A DNA stretch of 64,000 bases from Polymorphobacter megasporae (GCF_018982885.2 NZ_CP081848.1:3720001-3784000), one strand, 5' to 3'; shown: positions 8,320 through 17,642, counted from the stretch's first letter. Made by a program: numbers and translations. Notes: generated by a model not told the origin, from the letters alone.

Positions 8320-8890
8320 CCGGTTCGCCGACGACCGGCGCGGCGCGATACGGTAGCCGCCGCGCCCATGTCTCTGCCTGCGCGAGCCGCGTATCGAGCT
8401 CTTTCATCGTTGCCGACAGATCGGCGCTGTCGTCGGCGAGCCAGACCCGCGCGACCGTCAGATACATCGCCGTCAGCGCCTGGACGCGCAACGGCCCGAG
8501 CAGCCCGCCCGTCGCGACTCCGGCGGCATCGGCGATCCGCGCGATCGATACCGGGAGCGACAGCAGCATGAACGCGGCGAGGCCCGGGTCGCGCCGGGCG
8601 GCGTCGGCCAGCTCGATCGCACCCGCGCGCTGCGGCTGTGCCGCGTCGAAGCGCTCCATCAGCAGCGTGAACAGCCGGTCGCGGACGCTTGCTCCCGAAT
8701 CGGCTCCGGCCTCGCCGAGCGCGGCGTTGTCGAGGCCTCGGCCGTAATGGCGCAGCGCCTCCCACCGGTCGGCAGCGACCGCGGCAACCGCGCCGGTCGA
8801 CACCCCGGCTACGAGCGCGACCGCATCGATCCGCGCGCCCGCCCAACCGTCGCGAGCGATCACCGTCATCCAGGCGTCGAGAATGTCCAT
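8267..8890 (-). CDS. TetR-like regulator
   Basis: The 207-residue protein starts with an HTH-like segment (ILDAWMTVIARDGWAGARIDAVALVAGVSTGAV), the TetR pattern, followed by an alpha-helical Ala-rich C-terminal domain with MERFDAAQPQRAGAIELADAARRDP and RVWLADDSADLSATM. That C-terminal part resembles TetR/COQ9-like proteins of alphaproteobacteria, so a role in ubiquinone biosynthesis rather than transcription is a possible alternative. The start at 8890 begins the HTH domain; upstream ATGs are open to 8938. It converges on the MarR gene. Confidence 0.6.
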   Translation of the reverse strand: MDILDAWMTVIARDGWAGARIDAVALVAGVSTGAVAAVAADRWEALRHYGRGLDNAALGEAGADSGASVRDRLFTLLMERFDAAQPQRAGAIELADAARRDPGLAAFMLLSLPVSIARIADAAGVATGGLLGPLRVQALTAMYLTVARVWLADDSADLSATMKELDTRLAQAETWARRLPYRAAPVVGEPAIPLLAAPRSAVDLPAV

Positions 8891-8975
8891 GGAGTCGGTC
8901 CTACACTTGATCATTACCGCTGCGAATGCGGCAATCACGAACGCGACAGGTCCGCGTCCGCGCCAACCAGCGGCG

Positions 8976-9494
8976 TTACGCCTCGCCGACGGTGTCGAGC
9001 AGCGCCGCTTCGATCGCCTCGGCGGGAGACTTACCCGCCCACAGGACGAACTGGAACACGGGGTAAAAGCGCTCGCACTCGTCGATCGCAGCGTCGACGA
9101 GCATCTCGGCCTGCCCGATCGTTAGGTCGACGTCCTCGTCGTCCTCGAGGCTGTCGAGCAGCGTCGCGTGGCGGAACAGCACGGTGCCGTCGGCCGCCCA
9201 CATCTCGAAATGGCCGATCCACAGCTGCTCGTTGATCAGCCCGAGCGTCTCGTACATCACCGCGCGCTTGGCTTCGGGGACGCGGATGTCGGGCATCGCG
9301 ATGAACTGAAGGACACGCTCGTCCTCGCGCCACAGTGCGCGCAGCTGGAAATTGGCCCAGCTCGCGGCGACCGATGCAGTGATTTCCTCGTCACCGGTCC
9401 GCTCGAACGCCCAGCCGTGCGCGTTGAAATAATGTTCGAGCATGTCGATCGGCGCGGCGGGCGCGGATTCAAAGCTGACATCGAGTTGCGTCAT
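8976..9494 (-). CDS. YbjN-domain protein
   Basis: The 172-residue soluble acidic protein has the YbjN/type III chaperone-like fold pattern: an N-terminal DMLEHYFNAHGWAFERTGDEEI, LRALWREDERVLQFIAMPDIRVP, and a C-terminal AAIDECERFYPVFQFVLWAG. YbjN proteins affect stress tolerance and motility in enterics by an unclear mechanism; no activity is established for this subgroup. GGAG lies upstream of the ATG at 9494. It sits between a TetR-like gene and ubiK on the same strand. Confidence 0.75.
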   Translation of the reverse strand: MTQLDVSFESAPAAPIDMLEHYFNAHGWAFERTGDEEITASVAASWANFQLRALWREDERVLQFIAMPDIRVPEAKRAVMYETLGLINEQLWIGHFEMWAADGTVLFRHATLLDSLEDDEDVDLTIGQAEMLVDAAIDECERFYPVFQFVLWAGKSPAEAIEAALLDTVGEA

Positions 9495-9593
9495 GCGCCC
9501 CAGCTCCTGCTCGCCGCCGTGCCGGCACGCTGGCGGGGCCCGCCACATGATGCAAGCAATGAATCGCGGCGACCCACCAAATGATGTGGGTAA

Positions 9594-9893
9594 CTAGACA
9601 ATCGGCGCGCTGCCCCCGGCGGGAGCGGCTGCCGGCGACGGGTTCGCCGACCCCATCGCGGCGCGAAGCTCGGCGAGTTCGGCCTTGAGCGCCTCGGCAT
9701 CGGCGCGCGCGGTCGCCGCCATCGCCTTGACCGCTTCGAACTCGTCGCGGTCGACCATGTCGAAGCCGCCGACAAGTTCGCGCACACGACCGCGGATCAT
9801 CGTCTCGACCTCGCGGCCGACGCCCGCCATCGTTCCCATCGCCGAGGTGGCGACCTTCGACAGATCCTCGAAAACCCGGTTTTGCGACTGCAT
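9594..9893 (-). CDS. ubiK: ubiquinone biosynthesis accessory factor UbiK
   Basis: The 99-residue coiled-coil protein belongs to the UbiK (YqiC/BMFP) family, which assists the ubiquinone-biosynthesis metabolon. Seen here are an N-terminal amphipathic segment (FEDLSKVATSAMGTMAGV), a central REVETMIRGRVRELVGGFDMV, and a C-terminal heptad coiled coil (EFEAVKAMAATARADAEALK) followed by a disordered Pro/Ala tail. GAGGAG precedes the ATG at 9893 at ideal distance, which decides the start over an ATG five codons upstream. It closely follows the tlyA stop at 9905 and is probably co-transcribed. Confidence 0.85.
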   Translation of the reverse strand: MQSQNRVFEDLSKVATSAMGTMAGVGREVETMIRGRVRELVGGFDMVDRDEFEAVKAMAATARADAEALKAELAELRAAMGSANPSPAAAPAGGSAPIV

Positions 9894-9904
9894 CTCGTCA
9901 CTCC

Positions 9905-10687
9905 TCATTCGTCGGGTATTTGGGCGTCCGAGGTGCCATCGTCAACGTTGTGCGGTGCACGCTGTGCGGCGATCAGGAATTCGACGTTGCCCTCGGGCCC
10001 GGTGATCGGGCTCGGGACGATGCCATCGACGTGCCAGCCCTGCCCCGCAACCCACGCCGCGACCTCGGCGCAGACCCGCTCGTGGATCGCGGGATCGCGG
10101 ACCACCCCGCCCTTGCCGATCTCGCCGCGCCCCGCCTCGAACTGCGGCTTGATCAGCGCCATCAGTCGCGCGGCGGGAGCGGCGAAGGTCAGCGGTACGC
10201 CAAGCACCTTCGCCAGTCCGATGAAGCTCGCGTCGCAGACGATCAGGTCCACCGCCACCGGGATATGCTCGGCCGTCAGGATGCGCGCGCTGGTTTGTTC
10301 GAGCACCGTGACGCGCGCGTCGTCGCGCAATTTCCACGCGAGCTGGTTGGTCCCGCTGTCGACCGCGAAGACGTGGCGCGCGCCGCGCGTCAGCAGCACA
10401 TCGGTGAACCCCCCTGTCGACGAGCCGACGTCGATCGCGGTGACCCCCGCGACATCCCAGCCGAAATGGTCGAGCGCGTGTGCGAGCTTGACCCCGCCGC
10501 GCGACACCCAAGGATGATCGCGCCCCTTGACCGTCAGCACGACGTCGTCGGCGACCACCTGCCCCGCCTTGTCGACCTTGCGGTCCCCGGCGAAGACCAG
10601 CCCGGCAAGAATCAGCGCCTGCGCGCGCGTCCGCGATTCGGCAAGGCCGAGGGTGACGAGCAACTGATCGGCGCGGGTCTTGCTCAT
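9905..10687 (-). CDS. tlyA: TlyA-family rRNA 2'-O-methyltransferase / hemolysin-like protein
   Basis: The 260-residue protein has an N-terminal S4-like RNA-binding domain (TRADQLLVTLGLAESRTRAQ) and an FtsJ/RrmJ-like Rossmann methyltransferase domain with SAM motif AIDVGSSTGGFTDVLL, consistent with TlyA enzymes that 2'-O-methylate 16S/23S rRNA. VCDASFIGL and LIKPQFEAGRGEIGKGGVVRD are also typical. The start at 10687 begins the S4 domain; longer frames to 10783 overlap the small membrane-protein gene. It is followed at once by ubiK. Confidence 0.88.
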   Translation of the reverse strand: MSKTRADQLLVTLGLAESRTRAQALILAGLVFAGDRKVDKAGQVVADDVVLTVKGRDHPWVSRGGVKLAHALDHFGWDVAGVTAIDVGSSTGGFTDVLLTRGARHVFAVDSGTNQLAWKLRDDARVTVLEQTSARILTAEHIPVAVDLIVCDASFIGLAKVLGVPLTFAAPAARLMALIKPQFEAGRGEIGKGGVVRDPAIHERVCAEVAAWVAGQGWHVDGIVPSPITGPEGNVEFLIAAQRAPHNVDDGTSDAQIPDE

Positions 10688-10694
10688 CGCCGGC

Positions 10695-10805
10695 TCAACG
10701 CCGCGGCCGCGCCCAGAAATAAAGGCCGATCGCGGCGGCAAGCGCGACGACGACGAAGCCGCTGGCAAGGCCAAACGCGACATGCGTCGCGACCATCATC
10801 GGCAT
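10695..10805 (-). CDS. 36-residue membrane microprotein coupled to the upstream membrane gene
   Basis: A short frame encodes 36 residues made almost entirely of one predicted transmembrane helix (FGLASGFVVVALAAAIGLYF) with a basic C-terminus (WARPRR). Its ATG shares an A with the TGA stop of the 10805-11125 gene, the classical arrangement of translational coupling, and its stop lies 8 bases before the tlyA start. No family is recognised. Position and composition suggest a real small membrane partner of the upstream protein rather than a chance frame. Confidence 0.55.
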   Translation of the reverse strand: MPMMVATHVAFGLASGFVVVALAAAIGLYFWARPRR

Positions 10806-11125
10806 CAAACGTCGCCGCTCAATATTTCGTCGCGGCGGGCGCGGCGGAGAAGCGGACGCGAGTCGTCGTCGATGCCGCGCGCGAGACCGCGGACGATTGC
10901 AGCGGTGACCGCGGCGAAAACGGCAAAGCCGATCACGAGGGCCGCGACCTGCACGAGCGCGGCGCGCGGCAGATTTCCGGTCCCGGCGAAGGCGGCGATC
11001 ATCGGAAGCACGAGCCCGACACCAAGGACGCTCGCAGCCATTGCCCCAAGGATGCTCGAAATCTGTTCGAGCACGCCGAAGACGAACTTGCGGCGGCCGC
11101 GCTCGGCGGGGGTTTCGTGGGTCAT
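10805..11125 (-). CDS. small inner-membrane protein, two predicted helices
   Basis: The 106-residue protein has a charged N-terminus (THETPAERGRRKFVFG), two hydrophobic segments (ISSILGAMAASVLGVGLVLP and VQVAALVIGFAVFAAVTAAI) and a basic C-terminal tail. No family is recognised with confidence. The ATG at 11125 is chosen because upstream sequence in the same frame is low-complexity and not protein-like. The stop overlaps the start of the 36-residue gene, giving an operon 10805 - 10695 - tlyA - ubiK. Confidence 0.6.
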   Translation of the reverse strand: MTHETPAERGRRKFVFGVLEQISSILGAMAASVLGVGLVLPMIAAFAGTGNLPRAALVQVAALVIGFAVFAAVTAAIVRGLARGIDDDSRPLLRRARRDEILSGDV

Positions 11126-11211
11126 GGACGTTTGATAGCCGGTCGGGGGTGGTTCTGCCAGCGACCGCACAGGGCTGTGCAGCGCCGAAAATCCTGCGCT
11201 ACACTGCCGCC

Positions 11212-11715
11212 ATGATCGCGAACCTCGCCACCGTCGCCGCTGCCGTTTCGGCCGCCGCATCGGCGACGGCGGCGTTCGGCGCGCTCGGCCAGGTCCGCAA
11301 GTCGGCGCAGGGCAGCGAGGCGAACGCGTATCTCCAGCTGATGGACCGCTATTCCGCGCCCGAAATGCGCGAATCGATCGTCGCGCTGGCGAAGCTGTGG
11401 CGCGTCGCGCAGGCGCGCAACGAGACCGTGCTCCGGACCTATCTGCACCTGCTCGACGCCGACAAGATCGTCGCCGACACGCTGTTCAGTCATTGCCGGC
11501 GGGTATCGTCGTATTTCATCGACACGACCCGGCTTTACACTGCCGGGCTGATCTCGAAGAAAGTCTTCGTCCTCGCCGTCGCCCATCCCGGCCTCAACAC
11601 CTTCTACGAGGTTGCCGTCCCGCTCAACGAGCACAAGGCGGGCGGGCATAATTCGGTGTGGGCGCAGAAGGAATTGAAGAAGATCATGCCGGCGCACGGT
11701 GAGGGCATGTACTGA
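11212..11715 (+). CDS. hypothetical protein with N-terminal membrane anchor
   Basis: The 167-residue product begins with a hydrophobic Ala-rich segment (LATVAAAVSAAASATAAFGA) that may anchor it in the membrane, followed by a helical soluble region (YLQLMDRYSAPEMRESIVAL through KIVADTLFSHCRRVSSYFID). The overall look resembles DUF4760-like bacterial proteins, but the match is not firm. The start at 11212 follows a plausible spacing; the frame is open further upstream in antisense to another gene. It is divergent from the membrane-protein operon. Confidence 0.55.
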   Translation: MIANLATVAAAVSAAASATAAFGALGQVRKSAQGSEANAYLQLMDRYSAPEMRESIVALAKLWRVAQARNETVLRTYLHLLDADKIVADTLFSHCRRVSSYFIDTTRLYTAGLISKKVFVLAVAHPGLNTFYEVAVPLNEHKAGGHNSVWAQKELKKIMPAHGEGMY

Positions 11716-11819
11716 GTAGTCGACCCGGAAATAGCGGTTCGGGCCGGTCCAGTCAGACCGATCCCGAAATCGCCAGGTCGAAACACGGTGCCCGGCTAGC
11801 AGATACCCGACCGCGCGGG

Positions 11820-12920
11820 GTGCGGTATTGGACCGATCGCGACAATGAAGACGGCTATTTCTCGAGAGCTAAGCCGGCGGGGGACGGGCCGATCACAAAT
11901 CCAGCAGTCCTTGCCGGTTTGATCCCGGCATTGCGGAGTCGTGTCTGGGCGGGGCTGATCCTCGCACTCGCATCATGCCTGCTGTCGATCGCGCTCCGAC
12001 GCCTGCTCGACCGGATTTTCCCGGTCGGCTTTCCGTTCATGATGTTTTTCCCGTCGGTGATGGTCACGACATATTTTGCCGGCACCCTGCCGGGATTGGC
12101 GTGCACCGGGCTATGTACCGTCGCGGTCTGGTACCTGTTCACGCAACCGTACAATAGCTTCGCGCTCGACACCGGCACCGCGCTGGCGCTGGTGTTGTTC
12201 GTGCTGGTGGCGGGTCTGATCGTGCTGGTTCTCAGCCACATGCGGGTCGTCAGCGAGCGCCTCGACACCGAGCGGCGAAAGTCGACGCAGCTTTATGAAC
12301 GTGAACGCGTGCTGTTCCAGGAACTGCAGCATCGGGTCGCGAACAACATGCAATTCGTTGCCAGCCTGCTCCATCTACAACGGCAGCACATGCCGGACGA
12401 TGCTACGGATGCCGCCCGAGCACTCGACGAGGCCTCGCGCCGTATTCAGGTCATGGCCCGCGTCCATCGCCGCCTCTACGACGCCACCGCCGCCGATACG
12501 CTGCTCGGCGCATATCTCGCCGAAGTTCTCGGCGAGGTCATCGACGCCTCAGGCGTTACGGGCATCACCTGCAAGTTCGATGTTCTTCCCGTCCGCTTCG
12601 ATATCGATCGGCTGATGCTGTTGTCGCTGATCACCACCGAAGTCGTGACCAACTGTCTCAAGCACGCGTTCGGCGGCCGGAGCGATGGCACGATCTTGAT
12701 CGGGCTGCATCGGCTCGGCGCGACCGAACTCGAGCTGACGATTACAGACGACGGCTGCGGGATCGCCGCTGGCGATCAGTCGCCCAAAGCCGGACTCGGC
12801 ACGCGCATCCTCAAGGGCCTGGCGACGCAACTCGGCGGACAGATCAGCATGACCAGCAACGCCGGGACGATCACGCGGCTGAGGTTTCCGCTGCGCGATG
12901 CGCAGATCGCCAGCGACTAG
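11820..12920 (+). CDS. membrane sensor histidine kinase (HisKA_2/HWE class)
   Basis: The 366-residue protein has several N-terminal transmembrane helices (VWAGLILALASCLLSIAL, MMFFPSVMVTTYFAGTLPG, ALALVLFVLVAGLIVLVL) like the DUF4118 sensor domain, then a dimerisation/phosphoacceptor helix FQELQHRVANNMQFVASLL, where the histidine in LQHRVANN is the predicted phosphorylation site, and an ATPase domain with TEVVTNCLKHAF (N box) and ITDDGCGI (G1 box). This is the HisKA_2 arrangement common in alphaproteobacteria. No response regulator is adjacent, so it is an orphan kinase. The start is a GTG at 11820, with little ribosome-site support; TTG starts further in are possible. Confidence 0.8.
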   Translation: MRYWTDRDNEDGYFSRAKPAGDGPITNPAVLAGLIPALRSRVWAGLILALASCLLSIALRRLLDRIFPVGFPFMMFFPSVMVTTYFAGTLPGLACTGLCTVAVWYLFTQPYNSFALDTGTALALVLFVLVAGLIVLVLSHMRVVSERLDTERRKSTQLYERERVLFQELQHRVANNMQFVASLLHLQRQHMPDDATDAARALDEASRRIQVMARVHRRLYDATAADTLLGAYLAEVLGEVIDASGVTGITCKFDVLPVRFDIDRLMLLSLITTEVVTNCLKHAFGGRSDGTILIGLHRLGATELELTITDDGCGIAAGDQSPKAGLGTRILKGLATQLGGQISMTSNAGTITRLRFPLRDAQIASD

Positions 12921-12967
12921 CGACCGCGCACCAAGATGATCGCGATCCCGCTGCGCGACGTCGACCC

Positions 12968-14905
12968 TTAAGCCCGAACGCCCTCGACCACGCCGACGCT
13001 GTTGTGGCGCAACGCCGACAACACCGTGCTGACGATGTGCTCGGCATCGAGCCCCGCAGTCGCATACTGCGCCACCGGACCGTCCTGGTCCTGGAACACG
13101 TCGGGCAGGCGCATCGTGCGGATCTTGAGGTCGCCGTCGGTCAGGCCTTCGTCGCTGGCAAACGTCAGGACGTGCGCGCCGAAGCCGCCGATCGCGCCCT
13201 CTTCGATCGTGACGAGGACGTCGTGGCTCAGCGCGAGCTTGCGGATCAGTGCTTCGTCGAGCGGCTTGGCAAAGCGCATGTCGGCGACGGTGGTTGACAA
13301 GCCGCGCCCGTCGAGGTCGTCGGCAGCGGCCATCGCTTCCTGCAAGCGGCAGCCGAGCGACAGGATGGCGACGGTCTTGCCCTCGCGGACGATCCGACCC
13401 TTGCCAATCTCGAGTTCGACCGGCGGGTTGGGCAAGGCGATGCCGGTGCCCTCGCCGCGCGGATAGCGGACCGCCGACGGGCCGCTGTCGTGGCGCGCCA
13501 TCGTGTGGACCATGTTGACGAGTTCGGCCTCGTCCGACGGCGCCATGACGACGAAATTCGGCAGCGTCGACAGATACGTCACGTCGAACGACCCGGCGTG
13601 GGTCGCGCCGTCGGCCCCGACCAAGCCGGCGCGGTCGATCGCGAAGCGGACCGGCAGGTTCTGGATCGCGACGTCGTGGACGACCTGGTCGTACGCGCGC
13701 TGAAGGAAGGTCGAGTAGATCGCCGCGAACGGGCGCATCCCCTTCGCCGCCATGCCCGCGGCAAAGGTCACCGCGTGCTGTTCGGCGATGCCGACGTCGA
13801 AGGTTCGGTCGGGGAACTTCGCCTCGAACTTGTCGAGCCCGGTTCCCGACGGCATCGCCGCGGTGATCGCGACGATCATCGGATCGACCTCGGCCTCTGC
13901 GATCAGCTGCTGGGCGAAGACGTTCTGGTACTGCGGCGCCTTCGGCTTCGACTTGACCTGCGCGCCGGTGATGACGTCGAACTTCTGGACGCCGTGATAC
14001 TTGTCCGCCGCCGCCTCGGCCGGAGCATAGCCCTTGCCCTTCTGCGTCACGACATGGACGAGGATCGGCCCTTCGGCGGCGTCGCGGACATTCTCGAGCA
14101 CCGGGATCAGGTGGTCGAGGTTATGCCCGTCGATCGGCCCGACGTAATAGAAGCCGAGCTCCTCGAACAGCGATCCGCCGCTCGCGAGCGTGCGGACATA
14201 TTCCTCGGCGCGCTTCGCGGTGCGCTGCATGTTCGGCCCGAGCGTACGCTTGGCGAGCAGCTTGGCAAGGTCGCGGAGCTCGAGGAACGGGCGCGACGAA
14301 TAGATGCGGGCGAGATACGCCGACAGCGCGCCGACCGGCGGCGCGATCGACATGTCGTTGTCGTTCAGGATGACGACGAGCCGGTTGCCCGCGGCTTCGG
14401 CGTTGTTCATCGCCTCATACGCCATGCCCGCCGACATCGCGCCGTCGCCGATCACCGCGATCGCCTTGCCCGGGCGATCGGCGAGCTTGTTCGCCACGGC
14501 GAAGCCGATCGCCGCCGAGATCGAGGTCGACGAATGCGCCGCGCCGAACGGGTCGTACTCGCTCTCCGACCGCTTGGTGAAGCCCGACAGGCCCTGCGGC
14601 GCGCGGAGCGTACGGATACGGTCGCGGCGGCCGGTCAGGATCTTGTGCGGATACGCCTGGTGGCCGACGTCCCAGATCAGCGTGTCCTCGGGCGTGTTGA
14701 AGACATAATGCAGCGCGACGGTGAGTTCGACGACGCCGAGTCCGGCTCCGAGATGCCCGCCGGTAACGCTGACCGCGTCGACGAGTTCGGCCCGCAGTTC
14801 AGCGGCAAATTGAGTCAGGTCGGCGCTGTCGAGACGGCGAAGATCGGCAGGCGTGTCGACGGTATCGAGAAGCGGTGTAATCGGGCGTTGGCTCACGCGG
14901 GGCAC
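12968..14905 (-). CDS. dxs: 1-deoxy-D-xylulose-5-phosphate synthase
   Basis: This 645-residue thiamine-diphosphate enzyme condenses pyruvate and glyceraldehyde-3-phosphate, the first step of the MEP isoprenoid pathway. The protein carries the N-terminal [20 protein letters not shown], the [12 protein letters not shown] histidine motif, the ThDP/Mg site [20 protein letters not shown], and the transketolase-type [17 protein letters not shown]. Length agrees with the family. The start is a GTG at 14905; a second GTG at 14896 has a slightly better-placed AGG, so the exact start is uncertain. It lies alone between a sensor kinase (convergent) and the zur-like gene. Confidence 0.95.
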   Translation of the reverse strand: MPRVSQRPITPLLDTVDTPADLRRLDSADLTQFAAELRAELVDAVSVTGGHLGAGLGVVELTVALHYVFNTPEDTLIWDVGHQAYPHKILTGRRDRIRTLRAPQGLSGFTKRSESEYDPFGAAHSSTSISAAIGFAVANKLADRPGKAIAVIGDGAMSAGMAYEAMNNAEAAGNRLVVILNDNDMSIAPPVGALSAYLARIYSSRPFLELRDLAKLLAKRTLGPNMQRTAKRAEEYVRTLASGGSLFEELGFYYVGPIDGHNLDHLIPVLENVRDAAEGPILVHVVTQKGKGYAPAEAAADKYHGVQKFDVITGAQVKSKPKAPQYQNVFAQQLIAEAEVDPMIVAITAAMPSGTGLDKFEAKFPDRTFDVGIAEQHAVTFAAGMAAKGMRPFAAIYSTFLQRAYDQVVHDVAIQNLPVRFAIDRAGLVGADGATHAGSFDVTYLSTLPNFVVMAPSDEAELVNMVHTMARHDSGPSAVRYPRGEGTGIALPNPPVELEIGKGRIVREGKTVAILSLGCRLQEAMAAADDLDGRGLSTTVADMRFAKPLDEALIRKLALSHDVLVTIEEGAIGGFGAHVLTFASDEGLTDGDLKIRTMRLPDVFQDQDGPVAQYATAGLDAEHIVSTVLSALRHNSVGVVEGVRA

Positions 14906-15007
14906 CTGCGAAAAGGTCCAAGGTAAATTTCCGGGTAGCGCCTCGCGGCCGCAATGTCGAACCCGATCGGGTCGCGGCTCCGCGGATTCACCGCGATCCG
15001 ATGCGAC

Positions 15008-15481
15008 TCAGCCACATGCAGCGCAAGTTCCGCGCACCTCGATGACTGGCCGCGTGGGCGTGAACCCCGCCGCCGACGCTGCGCCGCGAACCTGGTCGGC
15101 AGCGCGGTCGTCGTCGATGTGCGTCGTCCGGCCGCAGGTATCGCAGACAAGGAAAATGCAGTCGTGGCGGCAATCGGGGTGGGCGTTGGCGAGATAGGCG
15201 TTGCGGCTTTCGACCCGCCTCGCGACGTTGGTCGCGACGAAGAGATCGAGGATCCGGTAGACGCTGTTCGCCGCGATCCGCCGCCCGAGCGCGACCGAAA
15301 CCGCATCGGCGATGTCGTACGCGCTCGCGGGCTGATCGAACCGCGCGAGAATTTCGAACACCGTCGCGCGCATATCGGTCCATTGCTCGCCGCCCTTGAT
15401 GACGGCGGCAGCGGCGGCGGCGGCGAGTTCCGGGCCGGCGTGGTCGTGATGAGCTTCGGCGGTGGTGACGGTCGTGAGCAT
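15008..15481 (-). CDS. Fur-family metalloregulator, Zur-like
   Basis: The 157-residue protein has the Fur winged helix (WTDMRATVFEILARFDQPAS, then GRRIAANSVYRILDLFVATN) and a C-terminal dimerisation domain with CDTCGRTTHID and a terminal CAACG, the two CxxC pairs of the structural zinc site. A His-rich N-terminus (EAHHDHAG) is unusual and may add metal binding. The balance of features favours Zur (zinc) over Fur or Mur. A terminator-free gap of about 100 bases separates it from dxs, and it is divergent from ctaA. No classic AT-rich Zur box is visible in the divergent region. Confidence 0.85.
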   Translation of the reverse strand: MLTTVTTAEAHHDHAGPELAAAAAAAVIKGGEQWTDMRATVFEILARFDQPASAYDIADAVSVALGRRIAANSVYRILDLFVATNVARRVESRNAYLANAHPDCRHDCIFLVCDTCGRTTHIDDDRAADQVRGAASAAGFTPTRPVIEVRGTCAACG

Positions 15482-15600
15482 GGCAGGATCCTGTTACCCA
15501 CGATATCGGCCTTCCGCAGCGCTTCCGCAACTCACCCACAAGCCGAACCGCGACGCGGTGACGGCTTGGCGGCGCGCGGCGGCGGGGGCATAGGGCGCGC

Positions 15601-16668
15601 ATGGCTACTGTTGCACTGCCCTTCCCCGCGACCGCACCCGCGACGCGCGCGCACCCGAAAGCCATTGCCGCATGGCTATTTGCGGTTGCCGCGCTCGTGT
15701 TCGCGATGGTCGTCGTCGGCGGCATCACCCGCCTGACCGAGTCGGGACTTTCGATCGTCAAATGGAACCCGATCGGCGGCATGGTCCCGCCGCTGAGCCG
15801 CACCGAATGGGACGCGATGTTCGCGCTGTACAAGGCGAGCCCGCAGTATCAGCTGGTCAACAGCGGCATGACGCTGTCGGCGTTCAAGGGCATCTTTTTC
15901 TGGGAGTGGCTCCACCGGCTGCTCGGCATGTCGATCGGCATTGTCTTCGCCGTACCGCTGGCGACCTTCGCCGCGCTGCGCTGGATTCCGCGCGGCTATG
16001 GCTGGCGACTGGTCGCGTTGCTCGCGCTCGGCGGGCTGCAGGGCGCGGTCGGCTGGTGGATGGTCGCGAGCGGGCTGGTCGACCGGCCGTCGGTCACACA
16101 CGAGCGGCTCGCGGTGCATCTGGTCAACGCGCTGATCCTGATGTCGGGGTGTATCTGGACCGCGCTGAGCCTGCGGGAGAGCGTACTTGAGGTGCCCGTC
16201 AAACGGCACCCGGTTGCAGCCCGTCCAACCGTCTGGATCGTTCCCTTCCTCGCACTCCTTACCGTGCAGATCGTCTGGGGCGCCTTCACCGCCGGCCTCC
16301 GTGCGGGACACGCCTCCGACACCTGGCCGCTGATGTTCGACCAGTGGGTCCCTCCCCTCGCGAGCATCATCGACGACCCCGTCTCGGTCCAGTTCGTCCA
16401 CCGCACCCTCGCCTACGCCGTCGCGCTCGCCGCGCTCGCGGTGGCCACCGTCACCTTCCGCGCCGGGGCGGGACGCCGCGCGATGGCGATGGGCGTGCTG
16501 ATCGTCCTGCAAGTCGCGCTCGGCATCGCAACGATCGTCCACGGCGTCCCGATCGCCCTCGCCGCCGCGCACCAGGCGTGCGCCGCGTTGCTGCTGGCGA
16601 GCACGATCTGGACCGCTCACTGGTCGCTGCGCGGCGGGCACCGGTCGCTGCGGGGCGCGCGCCGATGA
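15601..16668 (+). CDS. ctaA: heme A synthase
   Basis: The 355-residue multi-pass protein of the COX15/CtaA family oxidises heme O to heme A for cytochrome aa3 oxidase. Family segments include VVVGGITRLTESGLSIVKWNPIGG, FFWEWLHRLLGMSIG, GLQGAVGWWMVASGL, FTAGLRAGHASDTWPLM and QFVHRTLAY, with the conserved heme-ligand histidines in HRLLG, THERLAVHL, QFVHR and AAAHQ. It matches the long type-2 form of alphaproteobacteria and mitochondria. The stop overlaps the start of the DUF2237 gene (ATGA), so the two are co-expressed. Confidence 0.95.
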   Translation: MATVALPFPATAPATRAHPKAIAAWLFAVAALVFAMVVVGGITRLTESGLSIVKWNPIGGMVPPLSRTEWDAMFALYKASPQYQLVNSGMTLSAFKGIFFWEWLHRLLGMSIGIVFAVPLATFAALRWIPRGYGWRLVALLALGGLQGAVGWWMVASGLVDRPSVTHERLAVHLVNALILMSGCIWTALSLRESVLEVPVKRHPVAARPTVWIVPFLALLTVQIVWGAFTAGLRAGHASDTWPLMFDQWVPPLASIIDDPVSVQFVHRTLAYAVALAALAVATVTFRAGAGRRAMAMGVLIVLQVALGIATIVHGVPIALAAAHQACAALLLASTIWTAHWSLRGGHRSLRGARR

Positions 16669-17036
16669 CCGCGCGCAATGTTCTCGGTGGCCCGCTCGAG
16701 GTCTGCTCGACCGATCCGCTGACCGGGTGGAAGCGCGACGGCTGCTGCGACACCGACGCCGCCGACCGCGGGCTCCACGTCGTCTGCGCGGTCGTGACCA
16801 ACGATTTCCTGTCGTTCTCGAAGGATGCGGGCAACGACCTGTCGACCCCGCGCCCCGAATATAATTTCGCCGGACTCCACGACGGCGACCGCTGGTGCCT
16901 GTGCGCGGCACGGTGGGAGGAGGCGCGCGTCGCCGGTTTCGCCCCCGGCGTGATCCTCGAAGCGACCCACGAACGCGCGCTCGAAGTCATCCTGCTCGGG
17001 CACCTCCAGGCGCATGCCGAACCTGCGGTATCATAA
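16665..17036 (+). CDS. DUF2237-family protein
   Basis: The 123-residue cysteine-rich protein has the DUF2237 signature: NVLGGPLEVCSTDPLTGWKR, DGCCDTD, HVVCAVVTNDFLSFSK, GNDLSTPRPEY, and GDRWCLCAARW, ending in HERALEVILLGHLQAHA. The cysteine pattern suggests metal or disulfide chemistry, but no activity is known for the family. Its ATG overlaps the ctaA stop, so it is translationally coupled to heme A synthase. Confidence 0.85.
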   Translation: MTARNVLGGPLEVCSTDPLTGWKRDGCCDTDAADRGLHVVCAVVTNDFLSFSKDAGNDLSTPRPEYNFAGLHDGDRWCLCAARWEEARVAGFAPGVILEATHERALEVILLGHLQAHAEPAVS

Positions 17037-17063
17037 TACCACCGGCTAAACGCGCCAATTTCC

Positions 17064-17092
17064 TTGCATTCCGGGACCGTTTCACCGATAGA
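17064..17092 (+). promoter_or_regulatory. promoter of the rplM-rpsI operon
   Basis: TTGCAT (-35) and GATAGA (-10) are separated by exactly 17 bases and lie 29 bases upstream of the rplM start. This housekeeping-sigma-like promoter fits the independent transcription of a ribosomal protein operon that also has its own terminator. Confidence 0.5.
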
Positions 17093-17120
17093 CCGCGCAC
17101 CTTAATTATCGGACACCCCC

Positions 17121-17642
17121 ATGCTCTCCCGGATGACCGCCTCGGCGAAGCCCGCCGAAGTCGACAAGAAGTGGCTGCTGATCGACGCCGATGGCCTCGT
17201 CGTCGGCCGTCTCGCGTCGCTGATCGCCAACCGCCTGCGCGGCAAGCACAAGGCGAGCTTCACCCCGCACGTCGATTGTGGCGACAACATCATCGTCATC
17301 AACGCCGAGAAGGTCCGCTTCACCGGCAACAAGGCGAAGAAGAAGATCTATTACCGCCACACCGGCTATATCGGCGGCATCAAGGAAATTACCGCCGACA
17401 AGATTCTGGACGGCCGCTTCCCCGAGCGTGTGCTCGAAAAGGCCGTCGAGCGGATGGTCCCGCGCGGCCCGCTCGGCCGCCAGCAGATGCGTAACCTGCG
17501 CATCTTCAAGGGCTCGGAGCATCCGCACACCGCACAGTCCCCCGAAGTCCTCGACGTCGCGGGCATGAACCTCAAGAACACCATCGGCCGGACCGGGTCC
17601 ACGATGACCCCCGCCGCAACCAGCACCACGGGTGAAGCATGA
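17121..17642 (+). CDS. rplM: 50S ribosomal protein L13
   Basis: The 173-residue protein is L13, an early-assembly large-subunit protein. Family segments: [57 protein letters not shown], and [19 protein letters not shown] followed by [12 protein letters not shown]. The N-terminal extension and a disordered C-terminal tail ([13 protein letters not shown]) exceed the usual length slightly. An in-frame ATG at 17133 could be the true start, as the ribosome site ahead of 17121 is weak. The stop overlaps rpsI by four bases. Confidence 0.96.
   Translation: MLSRMTASAKPAEVDKKWLLIDADGLVVGRLASLIANRLRGKHKASFTPHVDCGDNIIVINAEKVRFTGNKAKKKIYYRHTGYIGGIKEITADKILDGRFPERVLEKAVERMVPRGPLGRQQMRNLRIFKGSEHPHTAQSPEVLDVAGMNLKNTIGRTGSTMTPAATSTTGEA

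Noticed and set aside
15482-15600. Zur box between the Fur-family gene and ctaA
   Set aside because: No AT-rich palindrome of the expected type is present in this GC-rich gap.
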